From the NCBI GenBank assembly GCA_004297305.1, contig SCTR01000006.1:132129-196128 (forward strand): a stretch of DNA of 64,000 nucleotides, read 5' to 3'. The stretch is from Actinomycetota bacterium. Its GTDB lineage: Bacteria; Actinomycetota; Actinomycetes; S36-B12; FW305-bin1. This document shows positions 16,760 through 27,106 of the stretch, one piece after another; position 1 is the first letter of the stretch; every line of letters begins with the position of its first letter. The notes below the pieces were generated by a model. The model was not told the origin of the DNA. It ran no database searches and worked only from the letters and a program-made list of their open reading frames with translations. The position numbers and the translations under genes are program-made.

Positions 16760-17773
16760 TCAGTACTGCTCGTCCTCGGCGAACGCGGCGTCGTCGTCTT
16801 CGGCGAAGTACACCGCGGAGCCGGGGTCGAACCCGGGCGGGCTGTCCTTCAGGGCCAGGCCGAGCCCGACGAGCTTGGCCTTGACCTCGTCGATCGACTT
16901 GGCCCCGAAGTTGCGGATGTCGAGCAGGTCGGCCTCGCTCCGCGAGATCAGCTCGCCGACGGTGTGGATGCCCTCGCGCTTGAGGCAGTTGTACGAGCGG
17001 ACCGTGAGGTCCAGGCTCTCGATCGGCGTCGACAGCTGCTCGGCGACGAAGGCGTCGGCCGGCGACGGCCCGATGTCGATGCCCTCGGCGTCGAGGTTGA
17101 GCTCGCGGGCCAGACCGAACAGCTCGACCAGCGTCTTGCCGGCGCTGGCGACCGCGTCGCGCGGCCGCAGGCTCGGCTTGGTCTCGACGTCGAGGATCAG
17201 CTTGTCGAAGTCGGTCCGCTGCTCGACCCGGGTGGCCTCGACCTTGTAGGTCACCTTGAGCACCGGCGAGTAGATCGAGTCGACCGGGATCCGGCCGATC
17301 TCCTGGCCGGGCTGCTTGTTCAGCGTCGCCGACACGTACCCGCGACCGCGCTCGACCACCAGCTCCATCTCGAGCTTGCCCTTGCCGTTGAGCGTGGCGA
17401 TGTGCAGGTCCGGGTTCCAGACCTCGACCCCGGCGGGCGGGGCGATGTCGGCCGCGGTTACCGCGCCGGGACCCTGCTTGCGCAGGTACATCACGACCGG
17501 CTCGTCGTGCTCCGAGGAGACGACGAGGGCCTTGATGTTGAGGATGATCTCGGTGACGTCCTCTTTGACCCCGGGGACGGTCGTGAACTCGTGGAGCACC
17601 CCGTCGATGCGGATGCTGGTGACCGCGGCACCCGGGATGGACGACAGGAGCGTCCGGCGCAGGGAGTTGCCAAGGGTGTAGCCGAAGCCGGGCTCCAGCG
17701 GTTCCATCACGAAGCGCGAGCGCGACTCGGAGATGGGCTCCTCGACAAGGGTGGGTCGCTGTGCGATGAGCAC
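16760..17773 (-). CDS. rpoA: DNA-directed RNA polymerase subunit alpha
   Basis: 337 residues. The N-terminal domain (1–~230) nucleates polymerase assembly and includes [20 protein letters not shown]. The C-terminal domain (~255–320), which contacts UP elements and activators, has [20 protein letters not shown] and [17 protein letters not shown] short acidic tail ends the protein. The GTG 17773 start has GGAGAGG upstream. The gene sits between rpsD and rplQ, the standard alpha operon position. Confidence 0.98.
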   Translation of the reverse strand: MLIAQRPTLVEEPISESRSRFVMEPLEPGFGYTLGNSLRRTLLSSIPGAAVTSIRIDGVLHEFTTVPGVKEDVTEIILNIKALVVSSEHDEPVVMYLRKQGPGAVTAADIAPPAGVEVWNPDLHIATLNGKGKLEMELVVERGRGYVSATLNKQPGQEIGRIPVDSIYSPVLKVTYKVEATRVEQRTDFDKLILDVETKPSLRPRDAVASAGKTLVELFGLARELNLDAEGIDIGPSPADAFVAEQLSTPIESLDLTVRSYNCLKREGIHTVGELISRSEADLLDIRNFGAKSIDEVKAKLVGLGLALKDSPPGFDPGSAVYFAEDDDAAFAEDEQY

Positions 17774-17834
17774 GGATGTGTCCTCTCCGCGGCATCCGCC
17801 ATATGACGCCGCGAGCCGGTGGTGCTGGGATCTG

Positions 17835-18461
17835 CTACTTCGAGTAGAGCTCGACGATCAACTGCTCCTGCACGGGCGTGTCGATCACCGCGCGGGCCGG
17901 AAGCGAGTGCACCAGCACCCGCATCCCCGACGGGATGACCTCCAGCCACGCCGGCACCGGACGCTCGCCGATCTCGGCGTGTGCCACGACGAACGGCGTG
18001 AGCTCGCGGCTGCCCTGACGGACCTCGACGATGTCGGTCTCGCTCACCCGGTACGACGGGATGTCGACCTTGGTCCCGTTGACCGTGATGTGGCCGTGTC
18101 GCACGACCTGGCGGGCCATGTCACGCGACTTCGCGAAGCCGGCCCGGTAGACGACGTTGTCCAGCCGGCTCTCCAGGATGCGCAGCAGGTTCTCGCCGGT
18201 CTTGCCGGAACGGCGCTGCGCCTCCTCGTAGTAACCGCGGAACTGCTTCTCCAGGACGCCGTAGATGCGAGCGCACTTCTGCTTCTCCCGCATCTGCAGG
18301 AGGTACTCGCTGTCCTTGGTCCGGCCGCGGCCGTGCTGGCCGGGCGGGTACGGGCGGTTCTCGATCGGGCACTTCGGCGACTCGCACTTGCTGCCCTTGA
18401 GGAACAACTTCATCTTCTCGCGGCGGCAGCGCTTGCAGTCCGCCCCGGTGTATCGCGCCAT
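17835..18461 (-). CDS. rpsD: 30S ribosomal protein S4 (zinc-binding form)
   Basis: 208-residue primary 16S rRNA binding protein. The N terminus keeps four cysteines (CKRC, then KCESPKC), the C+ zinc-binding form. The S4 RNA-binding domain follows, with [16 protein letters not shown] and [19 protein letters not shown]. The gene lies between rpsK and rpoA. In many bacteria S4 represses this operon; no such site was located here. Confidence 0.97.
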   Translation of the reverse strand: MARYTGADCKRCRREKMKLFLKGSKCESPKCPIENRPYPPGQHGRGRTKDSEYLLQMREKQKCARIYGVLEKQFRGYYEEAQRRSGKTGENLLRILESRLDNVVYRAGFAKSRDMARQVVRHGHITVNGTKVDIPSYRVSETDIVEVRQGSRELTPFVVAHAEIGERPVPAWLEVIPSGMRVLVHSLPARAVIDTPVQEQLIVELYSK

Positions 18462-18479
18462 CGGTGGTTCTCCTCGGGG

Positions 18480-18887
18480 TCAGACTCGGCGCCGCTTGGG
18501 AGGGCGGCAGCCGTTGTGCGGGACGGGGGTGACGTCGGAGATCGAACCGACCTCGAGGCCGGTCGCCTGCAGCGATCGGATCGCGGTCTCGCGGCCGGAG
18601 CCGGGACCCTTCACGTAGACGTCGACCTTGCGCATGCCGTGCTCCATGGCCCGGCGCGCCGCCGCCTCGGCGGCGAGCTGGGCGGCGAATGGCGTCGACT
18701 TGCGGCTGCCCTTGAACCCGACCTGGCCGGCCGAGGCCCAGGAGATCACCGCACCGGTCGGATCGGTGATCGACACGATCGTGTTGTTGAACGTGCTCTT
18801 GATGTGCGCGTGGCCGTGGGCCACGTTCTTCTTCTCCTTGCGGCGGATCTTCTTCGGTCCTGCCGCCTGGCGGCTCTTGGGAGGCAT
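18480..18887 (-). CDS. rpsK: 30S ribosomal protein S11
   Basis: 135-residue platform protein of the small subunit. [19 protein letters not shown] and [15 protein letters not shown] are S11 signatures, and the C terminus [14 protein letters not shown] is typical. ATG 18887 has AGGAG upstream. It lies 67 bp after rpsM and 18 bp before rpsD. Confidence 0.98.
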   Translation of the reverse strand: MPPKSRQAAGPKKIRRKEKKNVAHGHAHIKSTFNNTIVSITDPTGAVISWASAGQVGFKGSRKSTPFAAQLAAEAAARRAMEHGMRKVDVYVKGPGSGRETAIRSLQATGLEVGSISDVTPVPHNGCRPPKRRRV

Positions 18888-18954
18888 CTGCTGATCGTTC
18901 TCCTGTGCGAGGTCGTCGGTCCGCGGTCACGGGCGCTGCGCCCGGCGGCGGCTA

Positions 18955-19335
18955 CTACTTCTTGCCAGCCTTCTTCTTGCCGGCCACGGTCTTGCGGGGA
19001 CCCTTGCGGGTGCGGGCGTTGGTGTGCGTGCGCTGACCGTGCACGGGCAGGCCGCGGCGGTGCCGGATGCCCTGGTAGCAGCCGATCTCGACCTTGCGGC
19101 GAATGTCGCCGGCGACCTCGCGGCGCAGGTCACCCTCGACCTTGTAGTTCGCCTCGATCCAGTCGCGGAGCCTGACCAGCTCGTCGTCACCGAGGTCGCG
19201 TACGCGGGTCGCCGCGTCCACCCCGGTCTCCGCGAGGGTCTGCCGGGCGCGCGTGCGGCCCATGCCGTAGATGTAGGTGAGCGCCACCTCGACCCGCTTG
19301 TCGCGGGGAAGGTCGACGCCGACGAGTCGTGCCAC
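18955..19335 (-). CDS. rpsM: 30S ribosomal protein S13
   Basis: 126-residue protein of the 30S head that contacts P-site t[37 protein letters not shown] and [20 protein letters not shown] are S13 blocks, and the tail is Lys/Arg-rich. GTG start 19335 with AAGGACAG upstream. A 175-bp spacer with a strong hairpin separates it from rpmJ. Confidence 0.97.
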   Translation of the reverse strand: MARLVGVDLPRDKRVEVALTYIYGMGRTRARQTLAETGVDAATRVRDLGDDELVRLRDWIEANYKVEGDLRREVAGDIRRKVEIGCYQGIRHRRGLPVHGQRTHTNARTRKGPRKTVAGKKKAGKK

Positions 19336-19430
19336 GGGCGGTCACTGTCCTTCGGGTCGTCGGGAGGTCTGTGGCGGCACCGTCCCCGTCCGCCCTGGAC
19401 GGGTCCCCGGCTCCCGGCCGGGGGTGGCGT

Positions 19431-19456
19431 CCCGTCCTGGCTCGTCCCAGGACGGG
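19431..19456. other. Perfect 10-bp hairpin in the rpmJ–rpsM spacer
   Basis: CCCGTCCTGG (19431–19440) pairs with CCAGGACGGG (19447–19456) around a 6-nt loop. It has no U tract. It is in the 175-bp spacer inside the infA–rpmJ–rpsM transcript and could be an attenuator, an RNA-processing site or a regulatory-protein target. Confidence 0.6.
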
Positions 19457-19510
19457 GGTCGGGTACCGCTTCGATACGCCCGCGGGAGCGGGCGCGTTCA
19501 GCGTCGGGCC

Positions 19511-19624
19511 TCAGCCCTGCCGCTGCTTGTGCCGGACGTTGTCGCAGATGACCATGACTCGGCCGTGCCGGCGGATCACCTTGCACTTGTCACAGATCTT
19601 CTTGACGCTGGGCTTGACCTTCAT
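19511..19624 (-). CDS. rpmJ: 50S ribosomal protein L36 (zinc-binding form)
   Basis: 37-residue basic protein, [19 protein letters not shown] at the N terminus, with CDKC, a third Cys in VICDN and His in RHKQ as zinc ligands. GGAGAG precedes the ATG. It sits between infA and rpsM, its usual place. The retained cysteines make this the zinc-dependent C+ paralogue type. Confidence 0.97.
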   Translation of the reverse strand: MKVKPSVKKICDKCKVIRRHGRVMVICDNVRHKQRQG

Positions 19625-19710
19625 GATCTCTCCGCAGGGCGTGCGTCGCGGTCGAGCGTGCCTCGCCGCTGCTTGGTCGGTGGTCGTGTGGTCGGTCGGA
19701 TCGGGCGTGG

Positions 19711-19932
19711 CTACTTGTAGCGGTAGACGATGCGGCCCCGGGTCAGGTCGTACGGCGAGAGCTCCACCACGACCCGGTCGTCGGGCAGGATCCGGATGTA
19801 GTGCATCCGCATCTTGCCGCTGATGTGGGCGAGCACCTTGTGCCCGTTGTCGAGCTCCACCCGGAACATCGCGTTGGGCAGCGACTCGACGATGGTGCCC
19901 TCGAGCTCGATGGCGCCGTCCTTCTTGGGCAT
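19711..19932 (-). CDS. infA: Translation initiation factor IF-1
   Basis: 73-residue S1-like OB-fold protein that occupies the 30S A site during initiation. [40 protein letters not shown] and [13 protein letters not shown] are IF-1 signatures, at exactly the usual length. It begins a transcription unit with rpmJ, rpsM, rpsK, rpsD, rpoA and rplQ. A promoter candidate lies ~265 bp upstream. Confidence 0.98.
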   Translation of the reverse strand: MPKKDGAIELEGTIVESLPNAMFRVELDNGHKVLAHISGKMRMHYIRILPDDRVVVELSPYDLTRGRIVYRYK

Positions 19933-20368
19933 GTCCTCCGCGCTTCTGTCCGGGGCGTGTGCCCGCGTGCTGGATCGACCGCGCCGCTGGGCGGCCTACG
20001 GGTCGTGCTGTCGCCGCCCGGGGCGGCATGTCGGTTGGTGCGTCCTCGGCGCCCACGCAACCGCGGTCGGCTACCGTGGTCGAGGTCGGGCAGGACCGGA
20101 ACCTCACCGGCACGCGCCCCCGAGCCACGCCCGAAAGCCCGGGCGAACACGTGATGCTGCGTGCCCGCGCGAAAGCGCACCGGGCCGGTCGGCGAGTCTA
20201 CGGGACGGCGGGCTCGAAGCGGTAATCGCCCCCGGACGAATGATCTGGCGTCAGTCCGCTCCTCAGCCGGTCCCCAGCTGCGGTACGCCGTCGCAGCACG
20301 CCGGGCCGCGGCCTGCGGTCGGACCCGGGTCCACCCTCCCTCGGCGACGGGGCTCAATCGGCGAGCGC
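19933..20368. other. Spacer between map and infA (long infA leader)
   Basis: 436 bp without a supported gene. It holds the candidate infA promoter at 20195–20225, giving a ~255-nt 5' leader. I did not recognise a known leader RNA in it. Confidence 0.6.
20195..20225 (-). promoter_or_regulatory. Candidate infA operon promoter
   Basis: On the minus strand the -10 TAGACT (20195–20200) is a strong match to the actinobacterial consensus. TTACCG (20220–20225) is a possible -35, but 19 bp away, so the -35 is less certain. Confidence 0.55.
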
Positions 20369-21214
20369 TCAATCGGCGTGGGCCGCCGGCGACGGGACGC
20401 CCAGGGCGGCGAAGCGCGCCGCGCCGCCGTCGAGGGCGGTCAGCACCCAGGGCCCGTCCTCGGTGATCGCCACCGTGTGCTCCCAGTGCGCCGCCACTGC
20501 CCCCTGGTCGGTCCGCACGGTCCAGTCGTCGTCGTCGACGTACACGTCCTTGGGGCCGGCCACGACCATCGGCTCCACGGCCAGCGCCATCCCCGGCAGC
20601 AAGGTCGGCCCGCGGCCCGGTGCGCCGTAGTTCGGCACCGCCGGGTCCATGTGCATGGCCGACCCGATCCCGTGGCCGACGTAGTCGGACAGGATGCCGT
20701 AGGCGCCCGGCGCCGGCTCCAGTCGGCGTACCGTCGCCTCGACCGCGTGGCCGACGTCGGACAGCCGTCCCCCGGCCAGCGCCTGGGCCAGGCCCGCCCA
20801 CAGCGACTCCTCGGTGACGTGCGACAGCCGGGCCACCTCGTCGCTGAGGGTCCCGACGGCGATGCTGACCGCCGCGTCCCCGTGCCAGCCGTCGACGATC
20901 GCCCCGAAGTCGACCGACAGCAGGTCGCCGTCGCGCAGCACCCGGTCGCCCGGGATCCCGTGCACCACCTCGTCGTTGACCGAAGCGCAGATCACGCCGG
21001 GAAACGGCGGCTGCCCGTAGTGCAGGAAGCTCGACGTCGCACCCGCCGCCGCGAGTTGGTCGCGTGCCAGCTGGTCCAGCTCGGCAGTGGTGACTCCGGG
21101 CGCTGCGGCCTCGGTCAAGGCCTGCAGCGTCGCGGCGACGACGAGGCCGGCCCGCCGCATCACCTGCAGCTGCTCGGCGGTCTTCACCTCGATGCGGTCG
21201 CGCCGCCGGAACAT
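20369..21214 (-). CDS. map: Methionine aminopeptidase, type I
   Basis: 281-residue M24 metallopeptidase that removes N-terminal Met from new proteins. Metal ligands are visible in LLSVDFGAIVDGWHGDAA (two Asp), GHGIGSAMH (His), VEPMV (Glu) and WEHTVAITEDG (Glu). It follows adk with a 1-bp gap; secY–adk–map is the conserved order. Length is normal for the family. It ends the secY transcript before a long spacer. Confidence 0.96.
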   Translation of the reverse strand: MFRRRDRIEVKTAEQLQVMRRAGLVVAATLQALTEAAAPGVTTAELDQLARDQLAAAGATSSFLHYGQPPFPGVICASVNDEVVHGIPGDRVLRDGDLLSVDFGAIVDGWHGDAAVSIAVGTLSDEVARLSHVTEESLWAGLAQALAGGRLSDVGHAVEATVRRLEPAPGAYGILSDYVGHGIGSAMHMDPAVPNYGAPGRGPTLLPGMALAVEPMVVAGPKDVYVDDDDWTVRTDQGAVAAHWEHTVAITEDGPWVLTALDGGAARFAALGVPSPAAHAD

Positions 21215-21215
21215 G

Positions 21216-21779
21216 TCAGCCTTCGAGTACGGCGAGCACGCGGGCGGTCACCGCGGAGATCTCGCCGCGGCCGTCGACCCGGACCAGCAGCCCGCGTCCG
21301 GCGTACCCGTCCAGCAGCGGCGCGGTCTCCTCGGCGTAGACCTGCAGCCGGCGCCGGATCACGGTCTCGGTGTCGTCGGCACGACCCTGCTCGACGGCGC
21401 GGTTGAGCAGCCGGCCGACCACCTCATCGGTGTCGACGGTGAGTTCGACGACGCGGTCCAGCGTGGCGCCGGTCGCCGCCAGCATGCCGTCCAGTTCGGC
21501 CACCTGCGCCAGCGTGCGCGGGTAACCGTCGAGCAGGAACCCGGCCGCGGTGTCCGGCTCGGCGAGCCGGTCGCGGACCATCCCGTTGGTCACCTCGTCC
21601 GGGACGTACTCGCCGGCGTCCATGTACCGCTTGGCCTCGACGCCCAGCGGCGTACCGGCGCCGACGTTGGCGCGGAAGATGTCCCCGGTGGAGATGTGGG
21701 GCACACCCAGCTTGGCGGCCAGCACGACGGCCTGAGTGCCCTTTCCCGCGCCGGGCGGGCCCATGATGATCAGACGCAT
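21216..21779 (-). CDS. adk: Adenylate kinase
   Basis: 187-residue enzyme, ATP + AMP to 2 ADP. The P-loop is [20 protein letters not shown] lies in the NMP-binding region and [12 protein letters not shown] is the adenine-binding motif. The lid is the short form without zinc cysteines, as in other actinobacteria. ATG 21779 is 2 bp after the secY stop, so it is translationally coupled. A longer open frame upstream only reads across secY. Confidence 0.97.
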   Translation of the reverse strand: MRLIIMGPPGAGKGTQAVVLAAKLGVPHISTGDIFRANVGAGTPLGVEAKRYMDAGEYVPDEVTNGMVRDRLAEPDTAAGFLLDGYPRTLAQVAELDGMLAATGATLDRVVELTVDTDEVVGRLLNRAVEQGRADDTETVIRRRLQVYAEETAPLLDGYAGRGLLVRVDGRGEISAVTARVLAVLEG

Positions 21780-21781
21780 GG

Positions 21782-23080
21782 TCAGCGGAGGAACCCCTCG
21801 TAGTTGCGCTGCTGGAGTTGGGACTCGATCTGCTTCACGGTGTCCAGGCCGACCCCGACCATGATCAGCAGGCTCGTCCCGCCGAACACGAACTGCTGCC
21901 CGACGCCGAGTGAGCCGAAGGCGAAGACGGGCAGGATCGCGATGAGCGCCAGGTAGATCGACCCGGGAGCGGTGAGCCGGGTGATCACGTAGTCGAGGTA
22001 TTCCGCAGTCGGGCGGCCGGCGCGGATCCCGGGGATGAAGCCGCCGTACTTCTTCATGTTGTCCGCGACCTCGATCGGGTCGAACGTGATCGCGACGTAG
22101 AAGTACGTGAAGAAGATGATCAGGATGAAGAACGTCACCAGGTACGGCGTCTCCGTGCCGTTCTGGAAGTTCGCGGCGATCCACTGCGCCAGCGACGAGT
22201 CGCTGCCGGTCAGGTTGACGAACAGCATCGGGATGAACAGCAGCGACGAGGCGAAGATGACCGGGATGACACCGGCCATGTTGACCTTCAGCGGGATGTA
22301 GGTCGAGGTGCCGCCGTACATCCGGCGGCCCACCATCCGCTTGGCGTACTGCACCGGGATACGACGCTGCGCCTGTTCGACGAACACGACCAGGGCGATG
22401 ACCACCAGCCCGACCGCCACGGTGACGGCGAAGGCGAAGGCACCCTTGGTCGTCCAGATCTGCAGGAACTGCCCGGGCATCACCGCGATGATCGACGTGA
22501 AGATCATCAGCGACATGCCGTTGCCGACGCCTCGGTCGGTCACCAGCTCACCCATCCACATGATCACCGCGGTACCGGCGGTCATGGTGAGGATCATGAC
22601 GATGATCAGGGACACCGAGGTGTCCGGCAGGATCGTCTCGCTACAGCCGGCGAACAGGCTGCCGGGATTGCGGGCCAGCGCGATGATCGAGGTCGCCTGC
22701 AGGATGGCGAGCCCGACGGTGAGGTAGCGGGTGTACTGGGTGATCGTGGTCTGCCCGGACTGGCCCTCCTTCTTCAGGGCCTCCAGCCGCGGGATGACGA
22801 CGGTGAGCAGCTGGATGATGATGCTCGCGGTGATGTACGGCATGATCCCGAGCGCGAACACCGACAGGTGCAGCAGCGCGCCACCGCTGAACAGGTTGAG
22901 CAGGCCGTAGAGGCTGTTGCCCTCGACCACCTTGATGCATCGATCGATCGCGGTGTAGTCGACGCCCGGGATGGGGACGACCGACCCCAGCCGGAAGATG
23001 ACGATGATCCCGAGCGTGAACAGCAGCTTTTTGCGCAGGTCGGGGGTGCGGAACGCCGAGCCGAAGGCGCTGAGGTTCAC
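21782..23080 (-). CDS. secY: Protein translocase subunit SecY
   Basis: 432-residue channel of the Sec translocon with ten predicted membrane helices. [20 protein letters not shown] opens helix 1, and the cytoplasmic loop [19 protein letters not shown] near residue 345 is the conserved SecA/ribosome-contacting region. GTG 23080 follows a strong AGGAGG. It is downstream of rplO by 227 bp and has its own -10 candidate, so it may be partly uncoupled from the spc operon. Confidence 0.98.
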   Translation of the reverse strand: MNLSAFGSAFRTPDLRKKLLFTLGIIVIFRLGSVVPIPGVDYTAIDRCIKVVEGNSLYGLLNLFSGGALLHLSVFALGIMPYITASIIIQLLTVVIPRLEALKKEGQSGQTTITQYTRYLTVGLAILQATSIIALARNPGSLFAGCSETILPDTSVSLIIVMILTMTAGTAVIMWMGELVTDRGVGNGMSLMIFTSIIAVMPGQFLQIWTTKGAFAFAVTVAVGLVVIALVVFVEQAQRRIPVQYAKRMVGRRMYGGTSTYIPLKVNMAGVIPVIFASSLLFIPMLFVNLTGSDSSLAQWIAANFQNGTETPYLVTFFILIIFFTYFYVAITFDPIEVADNMKKYGGFIPGIRAGRPTAEYLDYVITRLTAPGSIYLALIAILPVFAFGSLGVGQQFVFGGTSLLIMVGVGLDTVKQIESQLQQRNYEGFLR

Positions 23081-23194
23081 GCGTCCTCCTGTCAGCGTGG
23101 GGCGGTCGGCGGGAGATCTCCGTACGCCGGCGGCGGCCGACCGCATCGCGCCACCGACTCGGTCGGCAGCGGGCAGGCCGGCCAGACTGCGGCG

Positions 23195-23200
23195 AGCCTA
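23195..23200 (-). promoter_or_regulatory. Candidate -10 box for secY–adk–map
   Basis: TAGGCT on the minus strand, ~115 bp upstream of the secY GTG, in the only sizeable spacer of the spc region. No convincing -35 hexamer. Confidence 0.4.
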
Positions 23201-23307
23201 ACGCACCGCTCGGGCCGAATCGGACGCGGCGGCCGACCGCAACGGCGGCCGCTGGGGCCTCGTGACTGTCCGGCCGGCCGCGGCGTACGGCCGGCACAGT
23301 CCGATGG

Positions 23308-23748
23308 TCAGCCGGCCGTGATCGAGCCTCCGGCCGCGACGATCTTGTCGCGGGCGCTGTCGGAGAAGGCGTCAGCGGTGACCTGCACGGCCACGGTGAT
23401 GTCGCCCTGGCCGAGCACCTTCACCGGCTCGCCCTTGCGCACGGCGCCGGCGGCGACGAGGTCGGCGACGCCGATCGTGCCCCCGTCGGGGAACAGCCGG
23501 TTGATGGTCGCGACGTTGACGACCTGGAACTGGACCTTGAAGGCGTTGGTGAAGCCCTTGAGCTTGGGCAGCCGCATGTGCAGCGGCATCTGCCCGCCCT
23601 CGAAGCGGGCCGGCACCTGGTAGCGCGCCTTCGTGCCCTTCGTGCCGCGGCCCGCGGTCTTGCCCTTCGACGCCTCACCCCGGCCCTTGCGGGTCTTGGC
23701 GGTCTTGGCGCCGGGCGCCGGACGCAGGTGGTGGACCTTGAGGGTCAT
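23308..23748 (-). CDS. rplO: 50S ribosomal protein L15
   Basis: 146 residues. [12 protein letters not shown] and the Gly/Lys-rich [17 protein letters not shown] segment, then [19 protein letters not shown], are L15 signatures. ATG 23748 is 1 bp after the rpmD stop. It is the last ribosomal gene of the spc block before the secY spacer. Confidence 0.97.
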   Translation of the reverse strand: MTLKVHHLRPAPGAKTAKTRKGRGEASKGKTAGRGTKGTKARYQVPARFEGGQMPLHMRLPKLKGFTNAFKVQFQVVNVATINRLFPDGGTIGVADLVAAGAVRKGEPVKVLGQGDITVAVQVTADAFSDSARDKIVAAGGSITAG

Positions 23749-23749
23749 G

Positions 23750-23932
23750 TCAGTCGACCTCCTCGACGACCACCAGGTGGGAGACGGTCGTGACCATGCC
23801 GCGGATCTCCGGCCGGTCCTCCTTCACCACTGTGTCGCCGATGCGCTTGAGGCCCAACGAACGCAGCGTGTCGCGCTGGCTGCTGGTGCCGCCGATCCGG
23901 GACTTCTTCTGGGTCACCTTGAGCCGGGCCAT
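23750..23932 (-). CDS. rpmD: 50S ribosomal protein L30
   Basis: 60-residue protein, [15 protein letters not shown] at the N terminus and [19 protein letters not shown] in the core, the normal bacterial L30 length. The ATG shares one base with the rpsE stop (TGATG), so translation is coupled. The order rpsE–rpmD–rplO is conserved. Confidence 0.97.
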   Translation of the reverse strand: MARLKVTQKKSRIGGTSSQRDTLRSLGLKRIGDTVVKEDRPEIRGMVTTVSHLVVVEEVD

Positions 23933-24531
23933 CACGAAGCCGTCCCGGCGACCCGTGCGCGCAGCAACGCTGCCGGGGCGACGTCCTCGAGGGCCAGGCC
24001 GCGGCGAGCCGCGACCTGCTCGGGACGCTCCAGGCCCTGCAGCGCGGCCACGGTCGCGTGCACCACGTTGATCGCGTTGTCCGAACCGAGCGACTTCGAC
24101 AGCACGTCGTGGATACCCGCGCACTCGAGCACCGCCCGCACCGGGCCACCGGCGATGACACCGGTACCGGGCGCGGCCGGGCGCAGCAGCACCACACCCG
24201 CAGCGGCCTCGCCGGTGATCGGGTGCGGAATCGTGCCCTGGATGCGGGGCACCTTGAAGAAGTGCTTCTTGGCCTCCTCGACGCCCTTGGCGATCGCCGC
24301 GGGCACCTCCTTGGCCTTCCCGTACCCGACGCCGACCTGGCCGTCGCCGTCACCGACCACGACGAGGGCGGTGAAGCTGAACCGGCGACCGCCCTTGACG
24401 ACCTTCGCTACCCGGTTGATGGCGACGACCCGCTCGACGAACGCGGTCTTCTCCTCACGGGGGCCCCGGTCGCGCCGGTCCCGCCGCTCGTTGCCGCCCG
24501 CGCCGCCACCGCGACGCTGCGCTGCAGCCAT
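23932..24531 (-). CDS. rpsE: 30S ribosomal protein S5
   Basis: 199 residues. The N-terminal ~30 residues are Gly/Arg-rich. The double-stranded-RNA-binding S5 domain follows ([35 protein letters not shown]), then [19 protein letters not shown] and the C-terminal fold. ATG 24531 has AAGAGG upstream; longer open frames have no matching sequence. Mutations in the Lys-Gly-Gly loop give spectinomycin resistance in other bacteria; the loop [10 protein letters not shown] looks wild-type. Confidence 0.97.
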   Translation of the reverse strand: MAAAQRRGGGAGGNERRDRRDRGPREEKTAFVERVVAINRVAKVVKGGRRFSFTALVVVGDGDGQVGVGYGKAKEVPAAIAKGVEEAKKHFFKVPRIQGTIPHPITGEAAAGVVLLRPAAPGTGVIAGGPVRAVLECAGIHDVLSKSLGSDNAINVVHATVAALQGLERPEQVAARRGLALEDVAPAALLRARVAGTAS

Positions 24532-24574
24532 GGGAATTACCTCTTCTTCGCTCGGTCGTACGGATGAACGGTCA

Positions 24575-24955
24575 TCAGAAGGCCAGCCCGCCCTCGCGGG
24601 CGCCATCGGCGAGAGCAGCGACGCGGCCGTGGTACTTGTAGCCGCCGCGGTCGAAGACCACGGCGCTGACGCCGGCGGCCTTGGCGCGGGACGCGAGCAA
24701 CTCGCCGACCTTGCGGGCGCGAGCCGTCTTGTCGCCGGACAGCGTGCGTACGTCGGACTCCATCGAGGTGGCCGACGCCAGCGTGGCACCCGCGGTGTCG
24801 TCGACGACCTGGGCGACGACGTGCCGCGCGGACCGTGTGACGACCAGCCGGGGACGTGCCGGCGTGCCCTGCACCTTCTTGCGCACCCGCAGGTGACGGC
24901 GCAACCGGGCGACGCGCGTCCGGCTGCCCGAGCCGAGCTTGGTTGCAACGGCCAT
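24575..24955 (-). CDS. rplR: 50S ribosomal protein L18
   Basis: 126-residue 5S rRNA-binding protein. [20 protein letters not shown] and [22 protein letters not shown] are L18 family blocks. ATG 24955 begins 2 bp after the rplF stop. The protein enters the 5S ribonucleoprotein with L5. Confidence 0.97.
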   Translation of the reverse strand: MAVATKLGSGSRTRVARLRRHLRVRKKVQGTPARPRLVVTRSARHVVAQVVDDTAGATLASATSMESDVRTLSGDKTARARKVGELLASRAKAAGVSAVVFDRGGYKYHGRVAALADGAREGGLAF

Positions 24956-24957
24956 GG

Positions 24958-25497
24958 CTACTTCTTGCCTGCCTTCCCTGCCTTGCGACGGATGACCTCG
25001 CCCTCGTAGCGCAGTCCCTTGCCCTTGTAAGGGTCGGACTTGCGCAACTTGCGGAGCTTGGCGGCCACCTCGCCGACCTGCTGCTTGTCGATGCCCGCGA
25101 CGGAGAACCGCGTCGGGGACTCGACGGCGAAACTGATGCCCTCGGGGGCTTCGACGTGGACCGGGTGGCTGAAACCGAGGGCGAACTCCAGTGCGGTGCC
25201 CTTGGCCTGCACCCGGTAGCCGGTGCCGACGATCTCCAGCGTCTTGCGGTAGCCCTCGGTCACCCCGACCACCATGTTGGCCACCAGCGTGCGGGTGAGG
25301 CCGTGCAGCGATCGCGACGCCCGTTCGTCGTCGGGACGGGTCACGATGACCGACCCGTCGGCGACCTGGACCTCGATCGGAGCGGCCACAGTGTGGGTCA
25401 AGGTGCCCTTGGGTCCGGTGACGGTCACCGCGCTACCGCTCAGGTCGACGGTGACCCCGGACGGCACGGTGATCGGCAGCCTGCCGATGCGCGACAT
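24958..25497 (-). CDS. rplF: 50S ribosomal protein L6
   Basis: 179-residue protein at the sarcin–ricin loop region of the 50[16 protein letters not shown] opens it. [24 protein letters not shown] and the C-terminal [20 protein letters not shown] are L6 signatures. ATG 25497 follows the rpsH stop by 14 bp with GGAGGCAG upstream. Confidence 0.97.
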   Translation of the reverse strand: MSRIGRLPITVPSGVTVDLSGSAVTVTGPKGTLTHTVAAPIEVQVADGSVIVTRPDDERASRSLHGLTRTLVANMVVGVTEGYRKTLEIVGTGYRVQAKGTALEFALGFSHPVHVEAPEGISFAVESPTRFSVAGIDKQQVGEVAAKLRKLRKSDPYKGKGLRYEGEVIRRKAGKAGKK

Positions 25498-25511
25498 GTG
25501 TCTGCCTCCCG

Positions 25512-25910
25512 CTACCAGACGTAGGCGAGGACTTCCCCGCCCACGCCCTTCTTGGCCGCCTGCTGACCGGTGAGCAGGCCGGATGACGTCGAGATGATCG
25601 CGATGCCCAGGCCGCCCAGGACTCGCGGCAGGGTGGTGCTCTTGGCGTACACCCGCAGCCCGGGCTTGGACACCCGGCGAATCCCGGCGATGGAGCGCTC
25701 GCGGTTCGGCCCGAACTTCAGGTCGAGCACCAGCGTCTGGCCGACGGCGGCCTCCTCGGTGCGGAAGCCGGCGATGTAGCCCTCGCGCTGCAGGATCGCG
25801 GCGATGCCCGCCTTGATCTTGGAGTACGGCATTGCCACGGTGTCGTGGTGCGCGGAGTTCGCGTTGCGCAGCCGCGTGAGCATGTCTGCGATCGGGTCGG
25901 TCATGGTCAT
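25512..25910 (-). CDS. rpsH: 30S ribosomal protein S8
   Basis: 132-residue primary 16S rRNA binder. [34 protein letters not shown] and the C-terminal [20 protein letters not shown] are diagnostic. In E. coli S8 represses the spc operon; I saw no clear mimic site near rplE here. It is 66 bp downstream of rpsN. Confidence 0.97.
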   Translation of the reverse strand: MTMTDPIADMLTRLRNANSAHHDTVAMPYSKIKAGIAAILQREGYIAGFRTEEAAVGQTLVLDLKFGPNRERSIAGIRRVSKPGLRVYAKSTTLPRVLGGLGIAIISTSSGLLTGQQAAKKGVGGEVLAYVW

Positions 25911-25976
25911 GACGGTGCAACCTTCCTCGCCGTGGTATCCCCTGCGGATCTCACCGGGGACCTGCGGCGTCGTGGT

Positions 25977-26162
25977 CTACCAGCTGCTCTTGGTGACGCC
26001 CGGGAGCTCGCCGCGGTGCGCCATCTCGCGCAGGCACACCCGGCACAGCCCGAACTTGCGGTACACCGCATGCGGGCGCCCGCAGCGGTTGCACCGGGTG
26101 TAGCCGCGCACGGCGAACTTCGGCTTGGCGTTCGCCTTGTTGATCAGTGCCTTCTTCGCCAC
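25977..26162 (-). CDS. rpsN: 30S ribosomal protein S14, zinc-binding type Z
   Basis: 61-residue short S14. A CxxC–X12–CxxC zinc site is formed by CNRC and CRVC. The short type replaces the ~100-residue zinc-free form. GTG 26162 has GGAGTCC upstream, spanning the rplE stop 2 bp away. Zinc-free paralogues, if present, are outside this window. Confidence 0.97.
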   Translation of the reverse strand: MAKKALINKANAKPKFAVRGYTRCNRCGRPHAVYRKFGLCRVCLREMAHRGELPGVTKSSW

Positions 26163-26164
26163 GG

Positions 26165-26740
26165 TCAGGACTCCTTGAACGGGAAGCCGAGGTGCCGGAG
26201 CAGGGCGCGGCCTTCGGGGTCGGTCGTCGCGGACGTCACGACGGTGATGTCCATGCCACGGACACGGTCGATCCGGTCCTGGTTGATCTCGTGGAACATC
26301 GACTGCTCGTTGAGACCGAACGTGTAGTTGCCGTTGCCGTCGAACTGCCGCGGCGACAGGCCGCGGAAGTCACGGATACGGGGCAGCGCGATCGACACCA
26401 GCCGGTCGACGAACTCCCACGCCCGGTCGCCGCGCAGCGTCACGTGGGCGCCGATCGGCATGCCCTCGCGCAGCTTGAACTGGGCGATCGACTTGCGGGC
26501 CTTGGTGACCTGCGGGCGCTGACCGGTGATGTCGGTCAGGTCCCGGATGGCACCCTCGATCAGCTTGGAGTCACGCGCGGCCTCGCCGACGCCCATGTTC
26601 ACCACGACCTTGGTCAGGCCGGGGACCTGCATGACGTTCGCGTAGCCGAACTCCTCGCGCAGCGCGGGAGCGATCTCGTCGCGGTAGCGCTGCTTGAGCC
26701 GGGGCACGGGACGTGCCGAGGTCTCGGTGGCCGTACTCAT
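26165..26740 (-). CDS. rplE: 50S ribosomal protein L5
   Basis: 191-residue 5S rRNA-binding protein of the central protuberance. [35 protein letters not shown] and the C-terminal [20 protein letters not shown] match L5. The ATG overlaps the rplX stop by one base (TGATG). Confidence 0.97.
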   Translation of the reverse strand: MSTATETSARPVPRLKQRYRDEIAPALREEFGYANVMQVPGLTKVVVNMGVGEAARDSKLIEGAIRDLTDITGQRPQVTKARKSIAQFKLREGMPIGAHVTLRGDRAWEFVDRLVSIALPRIRDFRGLSPRQFDGNGNYTFGLNEQSMFHEINQDRIDRVRGMDITVVTSATTDPEGRALLRHLGFPFKES

Positions 26741-27102
26741 CAGATGTCCTTACCGGTACGTCGGGAAATGCGCACGCTGCGCCAGCCGGTGTACGTCGTA
26801 CCGTCCGGCCGGGTGCGCTCGACCTGCTCGCGCCGGAACCCGACGCGGGTGGGCCGGCCGTCCTCCGGGTCGACGATCATGACGTTGGAGACGTGGACCG
26901 GAGCTTCCTGGGTGACGATGCCGCCGGTCTTGGCACCGCGGGCGGACTGGCCGACCTTGGTGTGCTTCTTGATCCGGTTGACCCCTTCGACCAGGACCCG
27001 CTCGGACTCGGTCAGGACCGCGATGACCTTGCCCTTGACGCCCTTGTCCTTGCCGGAGATGACCTGGACGGTGTCGCCTTTCTTGATCTGCAGACCTGCC
27101 AT
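26740..27102 (-). CDS. rplX: 50S ribosomal protein L24
   Basis: 120-residue assembly initiator of the 50S. The KOW motif [20 protein letters not shown] is at the N terminus, and [13 protein letters not shown] and [20 protein letters not shown] follow. It begins 4 bp after the rplN stop and is coupled to rplE. Confidence 0.97.
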   Translation of the reverse strand: MAGLQIKKGDTVQVISGKDKGVKGKVIAVLTESERVLVEGVNRIKKHTKVGQSARGAKTGGIVTQEAPVHVSNVMIVDPEDGRPTRVGFRREQVERTRPDGTTYTGWRSVRISRRTGKDI

Positions 27103-27106
27103 GGCG

